From positions 124,001-188,000 of the forward strand of contig NZ_JAPFDR010000001.1 in the NCBI RefSeq assembly GCF_026168755.1: a DNA stretch of 64,000 nucleotides, given 5' to 3'. Shown piece by piece: positions 50,634 to 59,655 of the stretch. Both the position numbers and the translations under genes were made by a program. Each line of letters begins with the position of its first letter. Positions within the stretch are counted from its first letter, which is position 1. The DNA is from Clostridium sp. (GTDB lineage Bacteria; Bacillota; Clostridia; Clostridiales; Clostridiaceae). The notes under the pieces were generated by a model. That model made no database searches, was not told the DNA's origin, and saw nothing but the letters and a program-made list of their open reading frames with translations.

Positions 50634-52349
50634 GTGAATAAAAAAGAATTAAATTTAAAATGGGTAAGTGATGTTATATCAGAAAAAGAAGGTTATACAT
50701 ATAAAGATTGGAAAGAAGGTTCTATTGTATCAATAGATGCGCAAACTGGAACTGGAAAGACATATGCAATATTAAATAAGATATTAGAAGATAAAGTTGA
50801 AGATTATGAAGAATTAGTTTATATCTGTAATAGAATAGAGTTAAGAAGAGCTATTCAAAAAGATTTACTGGAAAAATATAAGATGGAAGCTAAATACTTC
50901 ATAGGAGAAGAAGAGTTTTTTGATAAAAATTGGATAGGCAATAAAAGGGCTATAATTGATTATGAATGGTTGGACGAACAAAAAACAATATATAACGTAA
51001 CTGTAATGAGTTATCATGAGATAGCTAATTCAAGAAATTGGAGAATACATACAGATAGTAACTATCATATATTAGAAAAATATCAATGGATCGTTTGTGA
51101 TGAGGTTCAATTCTTTTTAACAGACGCTTCATTCAACCAGAAAACATACATGGCATATGATGAAATATTTTATGCTAGAGATTCTGAAAGTACGTTAATA
51201 ATGCTATCTGCAACTATAGATGAGGTTAATACTTTAATAGAAGAATACATTAATATGTGGAAAACTCATGAGGATCTATTTGGAGTGAATTTAGTGCATG
51301 AATATAAATATAGTACAGGAAGAGATTACAATTATGTTAATGTTAAATATTTTAAAGATATTGATGATATAGCAAATCTTATTAAGAATAGTGAAGAAAA
51401 ATGGCTTGTATTCGTAACAAGTGATGACAACGGAAGAGAATTAAAAGATAATCTATGTGAAAGTAGAGTGTTAGCTGAATTTATTAACGCCAATGAGGAC
51501 AATAAAGAGAAAAAGAATTTAACTATGTTTTCTAAGTTTTCTTGCCAATGTTTAATTGCAACAAAATGCATTGATAATGGGGTTAATATAAAAGATACTA
51601 ATGTGAAAAATATCGTTGTGATGGCATATGATAAAACGACTTTCATTCAAGAATTAGGAAGACTAAGATTAAATATTAAAGATGCACATGAGATTAATTT
51701 ATATATCAGATGTTGTTATAAAAAGACATTTTCTACAATGTTAAAGAAATGTGAAGATAAAAAGGAATTAATTGATTTATTTAAGGAAGATATTAGTAAA
51801 TTCAAAGCTAGGTTCAATAATGATTATAAGAAGCTTCCTGAAGATATATTCTATCTTAATACTAAAAATGAATGGACTATAAATAAGTTAGGTGTAGTAA
51901 GGTTGGAGTTGGATAGAAAGCATTATCAAAATATGGTTGACATGATGAAGATGGACAAGTTTGCATTTATTAAAGAGCAATTGAGCTGGTTAGGGTTAGA
52001 AGATAAATTTTCGGAAGATAATTTAATTGAAGGTGTTGTTGAAGAAGAAACTAAAAATGATTTATTACTATTCTTAAAAGATAGTTATGAGAATAATGCT
52101 TATTATACTAAGGAATGTTTTATAAAAAAAATTGAAGCTATTATAGAATCTGATAATAAATTAAGGGTATTATTCAATAAAATTTGTGGGAATGGCAATA
52201 GGTCAAAAGGTGCTAAAAGTTATAACAAGTTACTATTAGATGGAAATGTGAATTTGCCTTATGCAGTTGGTAGTGAAATAAAACAAAAAACAATAGATGG
52301 TAAAAGAAAGAAATTAACTTATTGGAAAGTGCTTTCTACAGAGAATTAA
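50634..52349 (+). CDS. SF2 DEAD-like helicase
   Basis: DAQTGTGKTYAIL, VCDEVQFF, LSATIDE, CLIATKCIDNGVNI, FIQELGRLR. Confidence 0.75.
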   Translation: MNKKELNLKWVSDVISEKEGYTYKDWKEGSIVSIDAQTGTGKTYAILNKILEDKVEDYEELVYICNRIELRRAIQKDLLEKYKMEAKYFIGEEEFFDKNWIGNKRAIIDYEWLDEQKTIYNVTVMSYHEIANSRNWRIHTDSNYHILEKYQWIVCDEVQFFLTDASFNQKTYMAYDEIFYARDSESTLIMLSATIDEVNTLIEEYINMWKTHEDLFGVNLVHEYKYSTGRDYNYVNVKYFKDIDDIANLIKNSEEKWLVFVTSDDNGRELKDNLCESRVLAEFINANEDNKEKKNLTMFSKFSCQCLIATKCIDNGVNIKDTNVKNIVVMAYDKTTFIQELGRLRLNIKDAHEINLYIRCCYKKTFSTMLKKCEDKKELIDLFKEDISKFKARFNNDYKKLPEDIFYLNTKNEWTINKLGVVRLELDRKHYQNMVDMMKMDKFAFIKEQLSWLGLEDKFSEDNLIEGVVEEETKNDLLLFLKDSYENNAYYTKECFIKKIEAIIESDNKLRVLFNKICGNGNRSKGAKSYNKLLLDGNVNLPYAVGSEIKQKTIDGKRKKLTYWKVLSTEN

Positions 52350-52495
52350 TTAACTGCACCAAAATTTACATCTAAATCTATATAATAAATTTACATGTAA
52401 AAAATGGTGCACTAAGTCTCATTATACTATATTTAAATATTAACATTTAAGGTTAAATTAGTAAATTAAAAATAGAATAAAAGTCAAATTTTATT

Positions 52496-52530
52496 AAGAG
52501 CTTAGAGAAGTATATCTAGGTTCTTTTTTT
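52496..52530 (+). terminator. Rho-independent terminator
   Basis: AAGAGCTTAGA / TCTAGGTTCTT with G-U pairs then T tract. Confidence 0.65.
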
Positions 52531-52544
52531 ATTTTAATTATACG

Positions 52545-52735
52545 TCTTTTGGTTTGCCTCCACGGCTTACCTTTTGGGCGTAACGTTGCAATAGTCTAGT
52601 TGAAGTTAGTTGCGACTAAGCAACTTACTGAAACTTATTGCAATGCTGGTACAACAAGGTAAAAGAGTGGCTATTATCACTCGGTATTAGTAAATACCTT
52701 CGTGTTCGCACTTGAAAGTGCTTAGAGTAAAAAAG
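52545..52735 (+). ncRNA. structured leader/ncRNA D upstream of the second helicase
   Basis: CGTTGCAATA/TATTGCAATG enclosing AGTTGC/GCAACT; GAGTG/CACTC; GGTATT/AATACC; GCACTT/AAGTGC. Confidence 0.5.
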
Positions 52736-52747
52736 AGATAAGAAAGG

Positions 52748-54364
52748 ATGAAGTTTATAATGATACAATTAAGAGAATATCAACAAGAATGTTTAGATAG
52801 AATAAATGAAATGAAAATAGGAGAAAGAAAAATAGCGTTTTTAGCAACTGGAGCAGGTAAGACTATAATTATGTCGAAAGTAGCTTCACAAGAGAATGGA
52901 AGAGTTTTAATAGTAGTAGACCAAAACGAATTAAGGGAACAAACTATAGATAAGTTATCTATTTTTATTAATAAAGAAGATATTGGAAGTGTACAAGGTG
53001 TTTTAGATGAAGTTGATAAAAGAGTTATAGTGGCAACTAGACAAAGTTTAACTCATGGGAAATCAACTCGTTTAAATAGAATGTTAGAAAATGGGGAATT
53101 TAATTTACTTCTAATAGATGAAACACATAGAGCAGTCCAACAGGTTAAAAAGATTATAGAGGAATGTGGGCAAAATGCAAAGGTAATAGGATTTACTGCT
53201 ACACCTTTTAATCCAGAACTTTTAGAAGTTTATAGTGATTTTGTTTATAGAAAAGAAATAGTAAGTCTTGTAAAAGAAGGATACTTATGTAGTCCTAGAT
53301 GTTTAACTATTTATTCTGATGTAAGCCTAGACAATGTAAAAACAGTAGCAGGAGAATTTAATTTAGGACAATTAGATGAAGTTGTAAATGTTGATAGTAG
53401 AAATGAATTGATAGTTAAGAAATACGTAGAATTAGCAGAAGGTAGAAGTAAGACTTTATGCTTTTGCACATCTATTGAACATGCAGAAGCTTTAGCGAAT
53501 GAATTTAATAAAAATAATATCAAGGCTAAGAATATAGATTCTACTTTATCAGCAGACGAAAGAAAAGAAACTTTAGAAGCGTTTAAAAGAGGAGAAATAG
53601 AAGTTTTAACTAATATAGGGGTTCTTACAACTGGATTTGATGAACCTTCAGTTGATTGTATCATTATGGCAAGACCAACTAAAAGCAAAATATTATTTAC
53701 TCAGATGGCAGGTCGTGGACTACGTATATCTGAAAATAAGGAAGATTGTTTAATATTAGATGTATGTGATGTTACAACTAAAAAGAGAATGAATTTAATG
53801 ACAGGTAGAACTATATTTGATTTAGATGAAGATGAAACTATTCAAGAAAAAGAAGAACGTATTCAAAGAGATAAAGAAGAATCAGAAAGACGTGAAAAAG
53901 AACGTATTCAAAGAGAAATTGAACTTGAAGAAATGAGACAAAAAGAAATTGATTTATTCAATGAAACAGTTGAAAACATATCTCAAATTTCTACGCTACA
54001 TTGGTTTTATACTGATATAAAAGGAGTAGAAGTAGCTATATTATCTCAAGATAGTAAAATAGATCATTATATAGTAAATTTAGAAAATGAATTTAGATGG
54101 TATAAAAGAACTCAATTAGAAGGTTGGGAACATAAGTTAGAATTAATTGATGAAAATACCGACTTAAAAGAATTAGTAACTCAGCTTGAATTTAATGTGA
54201 TGTTAGAAGGTTCTAGTTTTATAAGTAAAAAGGCTAATTGGAAATGGGAAGAACCAACGGAAAAGCAAAAACAAGTGTGCAAAACTAAAGTAAAAACTAA
54301 ATGGGGAGTACATTGTTTCTTTAGTAAGAGAAATTGTTATTTTTCTCTAAAAGATGTAATTTAA
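52748..54364 (+). CDS. SF2 (ResIII/DEAH) helicase
   Basis: ATGAGKTIIMSKVA, LLIDETHRAVQ, GFTATPF, QMAGRGLR. Confidence 0.88.
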   Translation: MKFIMIQLREYQQECLDRINEMKIGERKIAFLATGAGKTIIMSKVASQENGRVLIVVDQNELREQTIDKLSIFINKEDIGSVQGVLDEVDKRVIVATRQSLTHGKSTRLNRMLENGEFNLLLIDETHRAVQQVKKIIEECGQNAKVIGFTATPFNPELLEVYSDFVYRKEIVSLVKEGYLCSPRCLTIYSDVSLDNVKTVAGEFNLGQLDEVVNVDSRNELIVKKYVELAEGRSKTLCFCTSIEHAEALANEFNKNNIKAKNIDSTLSADERKETLEAFKRGEIEVLTNIGVLTTGFDEPSVDCIIMARPTKSKILFTQMAGRGLRISENKEDCLILDVCDVTTKKRMNLMTGRTIFDLDEDETIQEKEERIQRDKEESERREKERIQREIELEEMRQKEIDLFNETVENISQISTLHWFYTDIKGVEVAILSQDSKIDHYIVNLENEFRWYKRTQLEGWEHKLELIDENTDLKELVTQLEFNVMLEGSSFISKKANWKWEEPTEKQKQVCKTKVKTKWGVHCFFSKRNCYFSLKDVI

Positions 54365-54410
54365 AAGAGGAATTATGGTATAAATGTAGAATTATGTATA
54401 TTAAAAGGAG

Positions 54411-54641
54411 GTGAGACTTATGGGTTTAAAATTAACTCAAAAAGAAGTCTTGAGAGTTTTAGTTGAGAATGAAGACAAATGGCTTGGATTAGAAGAAATA
54501 CATAAACTATCAGGTATTCAAAGAAGGCATATTAACAGTGCAATAAAGTTTTTTATGAAAAATGATTATGTATATATGCCTAATTTAGAAGGAAAGGTAA
54601 TGGTATCTCCAGACGGAGTTTCAGCATATTATAGTTGTTAA
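54411..54641 (+). CDS. winged-HTH protein
   Basis: LTQKEVLRVLVENEDKWLGLEEIHKLSGIQRRHINSAIKFFMKNDYV. Confidence 0.65.
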   Translation: MRLMGLKLTQKEVLRVLVENEDKWLGLEEIHKLSGIQRRHINSAIKFFMKNDYVYMPNLEGKVMVSPDGVSAYYSC

Positions 54642-54715
54642 TAATTAAAGGCTAGGGTTAATATCCTGGTCTTTTTTCTATGCTAAAAATCTGAGAAAAT
54701 ATTTATACTAAGCTT

Positions 54716-54772
54716 TTAAAACCTAGGAAAATAGGCGTTTTTGAGACGTTTGTATAATCTATATAAGGAGAG
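54716..54772 (+). promoter_or_regulatory. element-specific repeated promoter, copy 2
   Basis: TTTAAAACCTAGGAAAATAGGCGTTTTTGAGACGTTTGTATAATCTATATAAGGAGA. Confidence 0.55.
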
Positions 54773-54874
54773 GAAAGGATATAGTTCTGAGTACGCCAAC
54801 TGCTATTGGCGATGCAGTATAATATATGCGACCTAAAAGCTTTTAGCAGAAGACGGAGTGATCCGTTTTCTTTT
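54765..54874 (+). ncRNA. ~110-nt small RNA candidate E with terminator
   Basis: Follows promoter copy 2; GCCAACTGCTATTGGC hairpin; terminator GAAGACGGA gtga TCCGTTTTC TTTT at 54849-54874. Confidence 0.5.
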
Positions 54875-54949
54875 AAGAAAAGTTTTGATATTTACCCAAT
54901 CTTATTATACTAGTAAAGAGAGGGTGATGTCAAGTGCAAAATTTCATAA

Positions 54950-55384
54950 CTTAAAAGCACTTTAAAAAATAAGAGTTGTATAGTTTGTAAATTTTTAAAC
55001 TTAACTAGTTGCAAGTCTAGTGGCATTCCTTGCCGATTCCTCCAGAATTAAAAAACTTGCTGAGATTAAAGGTACAAAGTATCTGCTCGTAAGAGTTTAA
55101 TCTTTAAGCGTTACCGCAACAACGCAATATAAAAAGGCGGATTTTTACTAATTTGTTCATTGGGGGCTTCCTTAGCCTCCTACTCCCTAAAAGAAGATAA
55201 ATTTAAGCAGGCAAGTAAACTCTCCTTTTATTAAGCACACTCTACTTAATTTCCTTTAATTTGTTAATTTTTTAAGCTTGCCTGTTTAAATGTGTCTTTG
55301 GCACACTCCTGTTAAAGTAGAAGGAAGGAGTCAATAAAATTATTATTCTCTTTTAGCATCGTCAAAAAAATGGCGGTGTTTTTC
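54950..55384 (+). ncRNA. structured non-coding region F ending in a terminator
   Basis: AGATTAAA/TTTAATCT; GGGGGCT/AGCCTCC; TTTAAGCAGGCAAG/CTTGCCTGTTTAAA; terminator CATCGTCA/TGGCGGTG TTTTT; no ORF. Confidence 0.5.
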
Positions 55385-55459
55385 TTAATGCAGCCAAGGT
55401 AGGTCACAAGCCCTAGTAAATGCAGAGTGGGAATAAAAAATAAAGGAGAAGTGACTAGA

Positions 55460-55618
55460 ATGGAAAAATTATATGAAATTATTGGATTTATAACTTTTTG
55501 GCTAGCTTATGGTTATTTTGGTTCTGCTATTATTTTTAGTATAGTGGATAAAATTTACGAAGCTAGAAGAGAAAAAAGAAAAGCTAAATTAGCTAAGAAA
55601 ATGGAAATTAAAAGATAG
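55460..55618 (+). CDS. small TM protein (52 aa)
   Basis: MEKLYEIIGFITFWLAYGYFGSAIIFSIVDKIYEARREKRKAKLAKKMEIKR. Confidence 0.5.
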   Translation: MEKLYEIIGFITFWLAYGYFGSAIIFSIVDKIYEARREKRKAKLAKKMEIKR

Positions 55619-55625
55619 AAGGGAA

Positions 55626-56165
55626 TTGATGAATATGAATAATAATTTTTCTAAATTATGTAGATTTTTAATAGGAAATACAGTATCAGATAAAGATTTA
55701 GTGGTAGGATTTGACGAGAATTTAGTAATATATAAAGATTTTGAATGGGATCTTAATAGCAAATATACAGAAGTAGAAGTTAATGAATATGAGGAAGAAT
55801 ATGAAGAGTTAGTAATAGAAGATTGTGATGGATATAAATTAATAATTGATTGTTATGGACATATAGAAGTTGAAACTCCTGAAGATAAAACTGAATTAGA
55901 AGAATTAAGAAGAGAAAATTCTGAACTTTTATATAAAATAGAGATGTTAGAGGAGGCCAATAAGGATTTAGCTAATATAATAAAAAATAAAAGTGAAAAA
56001 AGTGAAACAGAAATAACGGATACAGATGAAAAAGATGATGTTATAAAAAAATATATAGATACTGATGAGTTTAAAGCACTATTGGAGAATTTAAAATTTA
56101 TAGAAGAAAATGTAGATTTATTTAATGGAATTTATGTAGATATTCCTAAGATAGAAGTACGTTAA
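55626..56165 (+). CDS. hypothetical phage protein
   Basis: ORF with SD. Confidence 0.55.
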   Translation: MMNMNNNFSKLCRFLIGNTVSDKDLVVGFDENLVIYKDFEWDLNSKYTEVEVNEYEEEYEELVIEDCDGYKLIIDCYGHIEVETPEDKTELEELRRENSELLYKIEMLEEANKDLANIIKNKSEKSETEITDTDEKDDVIKKYIDTDEFKALLENLKFIEENVDLFNGIYVDIPKIEVR

Positions 56166-56204
56166 TCGTGCTTCTTTTATTTTAAGAAAAGTGAGGTAGG
56201 AAAC

Positions 56205-56495
56205 ATGGAAAGAAAGAAATATTGTACGGGATTTTATAGTATGCAATTGTTGTTATCTAATGTAGAAGGAATTGAGATAGAAGACATAATAATAAAAGAA
56301 GTGGGGACTAGAAAGTATAAAAATGTATTATTTAGTTTTCCAGGACATAAAGGTCGTGAGGTAGCAGCTATTATAAATAAGTGTAAAGATAATGTAAATA
56401 AAGTGCAAATAGACAACTTTGAAAAGCTTAAAGCTAAAAGAAAACAATTATTAGATGAATATTATAAAAAAATTAAGGGTGAAGAAAATGATTAA
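56205..56495 (+). CDS. hypothetical phage protein
   Basis: ORF with SD. Confidence 0.5.
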   Translation: MERKKYCTGFYSMQLLLSNVEGIEIEDIIIKEVGTRKYKNVLFSFPGHKGREVAAIINKCKDNVNKVQIDNFEKLKAKRKQLLDEYYKKIKGEEND

Positions 56496-56745
56496 AGTAA
56501 AGAGTAATACTAAAATTGCATATTTATTAACTCTTGGATTTAAAGAGGAGCGATTAGAAGAAACAGATAGCATAATTTATTTTATGTTTAAGGACACGGA
56601 AGAGATAAGACAACAGATAGAAATATTTAAAAATATTGTAAGTAATAAAGAAATAAATCAAATTTTCTGGATTGATTATAAGAAGTATTTAGAAAAAAGT
56701 AGATATGTTAGGGATAAAATAAGAGAATTTAAGGAGGTGCATTAA
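56488..56745 (+). CDS. DUF5659-like small protein
   Basis: MIKVKSNTKIAYLLTLGFKEERLEETDSIIYFMFKDTEEIRQQIEIFKN. Confidence 0.5.
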   Translation: MIKVKSNTKIAYLLTLGFKEERLEETDSIIYFMFKDTEEIRQQIEIFKNIVSNKEINQIFWIDYKKYLEKSRYVRDKIREFKEVH

Positions 56746-56747
56746 TA

Positions 56748-57050
56748 ATGACTTCTGAAAGAGTTACTAGATATGAAAAAAGTTCTGGAGAGTTATTACC
56801 GGATTATATAATCAATGATACGATTGTAGGAGTATGCAGGTATGTAGCTTGTTATGTTAAGATAGTAAATTTATTGTATAATATTGAATTAATCATTAAT
56901 GGAAAAGATAAGTTTGTTGTTTTACCTGGAGAAACAATTGAATTTGATATTGAAAAGCATGGAATTATTACTAGTATTGTTGCAAATGTATTTAATGATA
57001 TTGACAATAGAATTTTAGTTGAAGTTGGATATAGTAGTAAAATAATATAA
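56748..57050 (+). CDS. hypothetical phage protein
   Basis: ORF. Confidence 0.5.
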   Translation: MTSERVTRYEKSSGELLPDYIINDTIVGVCRYVACYVKIVNLLYNIELIINGKDKFVVLPGETIEFDIEKHGIITSIVANVFNDIDNRILVEVGYSSKII

Positions 57051-57086
57051 TTAATGTGAATTTATGAATAGTTAGGAGGTGATAAA

Positions 57087-57488
57087 ATGAGTAAAAAATA
57101 TACAGGAAGACCAAGGAAATATGAAACACCAGAACAAATGCAAGAGATAATAAATGAGTATTTTAATGAATGTTTAGAAGAAGGAAAGTATCCTACAGTT
57201 AGTATGTTAGCTTATAGATTGGATTTAACTAGGCAAGATTTATTGAGATACGAGGGAGAGATTGAAGGTGAAAGATTTAAAAATTGTAGTGATGAAATGA
57301 GAGAATCCTTTCGTTACACTGTCAAAAAGGCTAAACAATATATTGAAGGTCAATATGAGGATAGGCTTATAAATGATGGTAGAAGTCCAATAGGAACTAT
57401 ATTTACGCTTAAAAACAACTATAATTGGGTAGATAAGCAAGAGATTGAGCAAACTAATAAGACTATTGAGGTTACATTAGAAGATTAG
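57087..57488 (+). CDS. terminase small subunit
   Basis: GRPRKYETPEQMQEIINEYFNECLEEGKYPTVSMLAYRLDLTRQDLLRYEG...GTIFTLKNNYNWVDKQE. Confidence 0.75.
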   Translation: MSKKYTGRPRKYETPEQMQEIINEYFNECLEEGKYPTVSMLAYRLDLTRQDLLRYEGEIEGERFKNCSDEMRESFRYTVKKAKQYIEGQYEDRLINDGRSPIGTIFTLKNNYNWVDKQEIEQTNKTIEVTLED

Positions 57489-57510
57489 TTATATAATATT
57501 TCTCTTATAG

Positions 57511-57647
57511 TATTTCAATAGGATATATCCATATGAAATATTTTAAATTATATCAATTGCATTTCAATAGAGTTAGAATGTTATATTTGAAATATTTCAA
57601 TTTAACACAATAACTCTATTGACACACTTTTATGATAGATAGTATAA
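57511..57647 (+). promoter_or_regulatory. resolvase promoter and candidate res/operator repeats
   Basis: ATTTCAATAG x2 (57511, 57560), palindrome TTGAAATATTTCAA (57586-57599), inverted repeat CAATAGAGTTA/TAACTCTATTG, TTGACA-18-TATAAT. Confidence 0.6.
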
Positions 57648-57745
57648 TATTAGTAAGGGGATAGGGCATGCCTTCTAAATTTAGAGGGAGATTTGGCTTT
57701 AACGCCTTAACAAAATATTTTTTTCAATAAAAAGGGGTAATTGAT

Positions 57746-58315
57746 ATGAAAATAGGTTATATAAGAGTTAGTTCAAAAGAGCAAAATACAGCAAGACAAG
57801 AAGTGTTAATGCAAGAATTACAAGTTGAAAAGTTATATATAGATAAGTTAAGTGGAAAAGATACTAATAGACCTCAACTTAAAGCAATGTTAGAGTTTGC
57901 AAGAGAGGGAGATGTAGTAATAGTAGAATCAATTTCTAGATTTGCAAGAAATACAAAAGATTTATTAACATTAGTAGAACAATTAGAGGAAAAAGGTATA
58001 AAATTTATTAGTAAAAAAGAGGCTATTGATACTAATACAGCATCCGGTAAGTTTATGTTAACAGTATTTGGAGCTATGGCAGAATTAGAAAGAGAGTATA
58101 TTTTAGACCGTCAAGCAGAAGGTATAGCAATAGCTAAAGCTGAAGGTAAATATAAAGGTAGACAAAAAATTAAAGTAGGTAATGAATTTGAAAATATATA
58201 TAAACAGTGGAAAGCTGGAGATATTACAGCTAAAAAGGCTATGGAATTATTAAGTTTAAAGCCTAACACATTTTATAGAAGAGTAAAGGAATATGAAAAT
58301 GACATGGAATCGTAG
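57746..58315 (+). CDS. small serine resolvase/invertase
   Basis: MKIGYIRVSSKEQNTARQ; GDVVIVESISRFARNTKDLL; C-terminal HTH. Confidence 0.92.
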   Translation: MKIGYIRVSSKEQNTARQEVLMQELQVEKLYIDKLSGKDTNRPQLKAMLEFAREGDVVIVESISRFARNTKDLLTLVEQLEEKGIKFISKKEAIDTNTASGKFMLTVFGAMAELEREYILDRQAEGIAIAKAEGKYKGRQKIKVGNEFENIYKQWKAGDITAKKAMELLSLKPNTFYRRVKEYENDMES

Positions 58316-58356
58316 TAATACGGTTCTTTTTTATTATAGAAATTTATTATAAAGGG

Positions 58357-59640
58357 GTGAAGATTATAGCTAATACTGCAATAAAAATAAGTAAAAAGAT
58401 ATTCAACGAAGTCTATTTACCTTATCTGTCTACATATGATAAAAGATTTGAAGTTTATTATGGTGGTAGTGGTAGTGGAAAATCTGTTTTTGTAACTCAA
58501 AAACTATTGTACAAATATTTAAAATATCCTAATAGAAAATGTCTTATTATAAGAAAAGTAAATAATACACTTAAAGATTCATGCTTTGCTTTATTTAAAT
58601 CCATAATAAGCGATTGGCAGATATATGATCAATGTAAAATTAATAAAACAGATTTAACGATAGAATTACCTAATGGAAGTCAGTTTATTATGAAAGGATT
58701 AGATGATCCAGAGCGTATTAAGTCTATTGCAAATATAGATGATATTTGGGTGGAAGAATGTACTGAAATAGATGACTTTGATTTTGACCAACTTTGTTTA
58801 AGATTAAGGTCTAAAAACCCATATAATCAGGTTTTTGTATCTTTTAACCCTATATCTAAGAGTAACTGGGTTTATAAGAGATGGTTTGCAGAAAATGCTA
58901 CATATAATAAATCCAATACAAGTGTTTTACATACTACATATAAAGATAATAAGTTTTTACCACAGTCTTATATAGATAATTTATTAGAGATGGAAAAGAC
59001 TAATAATGTATATTATAAAATTTATGCTTTAGGTGAATTTGCAACTTTAGATAAATTAGTATATACCAACTGGAGAGTGGAAGGTTTTGATTATCTTGAG
59101 TTATTAAAAGGTAATAGAAATACATATGCAATATTTGGCACTGACTTTGGTTATACAAATGATTATACAACTTTAATTTGTTCGGTAATAGATGAAGTTG
59201 ATAAGAAGCTTTATATATATGATGAACATTTTGAAACACATATGACTAATGAAGATATATTCAAGATGTATACTGAAAAACATGTTGTAGGTGAAAGAAT
59301 AGTTTGTGATTCAAGTGAGCCTAAATCTATTGAAGAGTTAAAGAGATTAGGTTGTAAAAGAGTTGTAGGAGCTACAAAAGGTAAGGATAGTATTATAAAT
59401 GGTATCCAATTAATACAGCAATATGAAATTATAGTACATCCTAATTGTAAGATGATACAAGAAGAATTAAAGAACTACACATGGATTAAGGACAAGGCTA
59501 CAAATGAATATATAAATAAACCTATTGATAAATACAATCATGGATTGGATGCTTTAAGATATAGTATCATGGATAAGATTGGAAAGAAGAGAAGTTATGG
59601 AACTTTAACAATAGGCTCTATAACAGATTTATATGCATAA
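58357..59640 (+). CDS. terminase large subunit
   Basis: YYGGSGSGKSVFVTQKLL; DIWVEECTEI; FGTDFGYTNDYT. Confidence 0.93.
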   Translation: MKIIANTAIKISKKIFNEVYLPYLSTYDKRFEVYYGGSGSGKSVFVTQKLLYKYLKYPNRKCLIIRKVNNTLKDSCFALFKSIISDWQIYDQCKINKTDLTIELPNGSQFIMKGLDDPERIKSIANIDDIWVEECTEIDDFDFDQLCLRLRSKNPYNQVFVSFNPISKSNWVYKRWFAENATYNKSNTSVLHTTYKDNKFLPQSYIDNLLEMEKTNNVYYKIYALGEFATLDKLVYTNWRVEGFDYLELLKGNRNTYAIFGTDFGYTNDYTTLICSVIDEVDKKLYIYDEHFETHMTNEDIFKMYTEKHVVGERIVCDSSEPKSIEELKRLGCKRVVGATKGKDSIINGIQLIQQYEIIVHPNCKMIQEELKNYTWIKDKATNEYINKPIDKYNHGLDALRYSIMDKIGKKRSYGTLTIGSITDLYA

Positions 59641-59655
59641 GAAAGGAGAGAAGAT

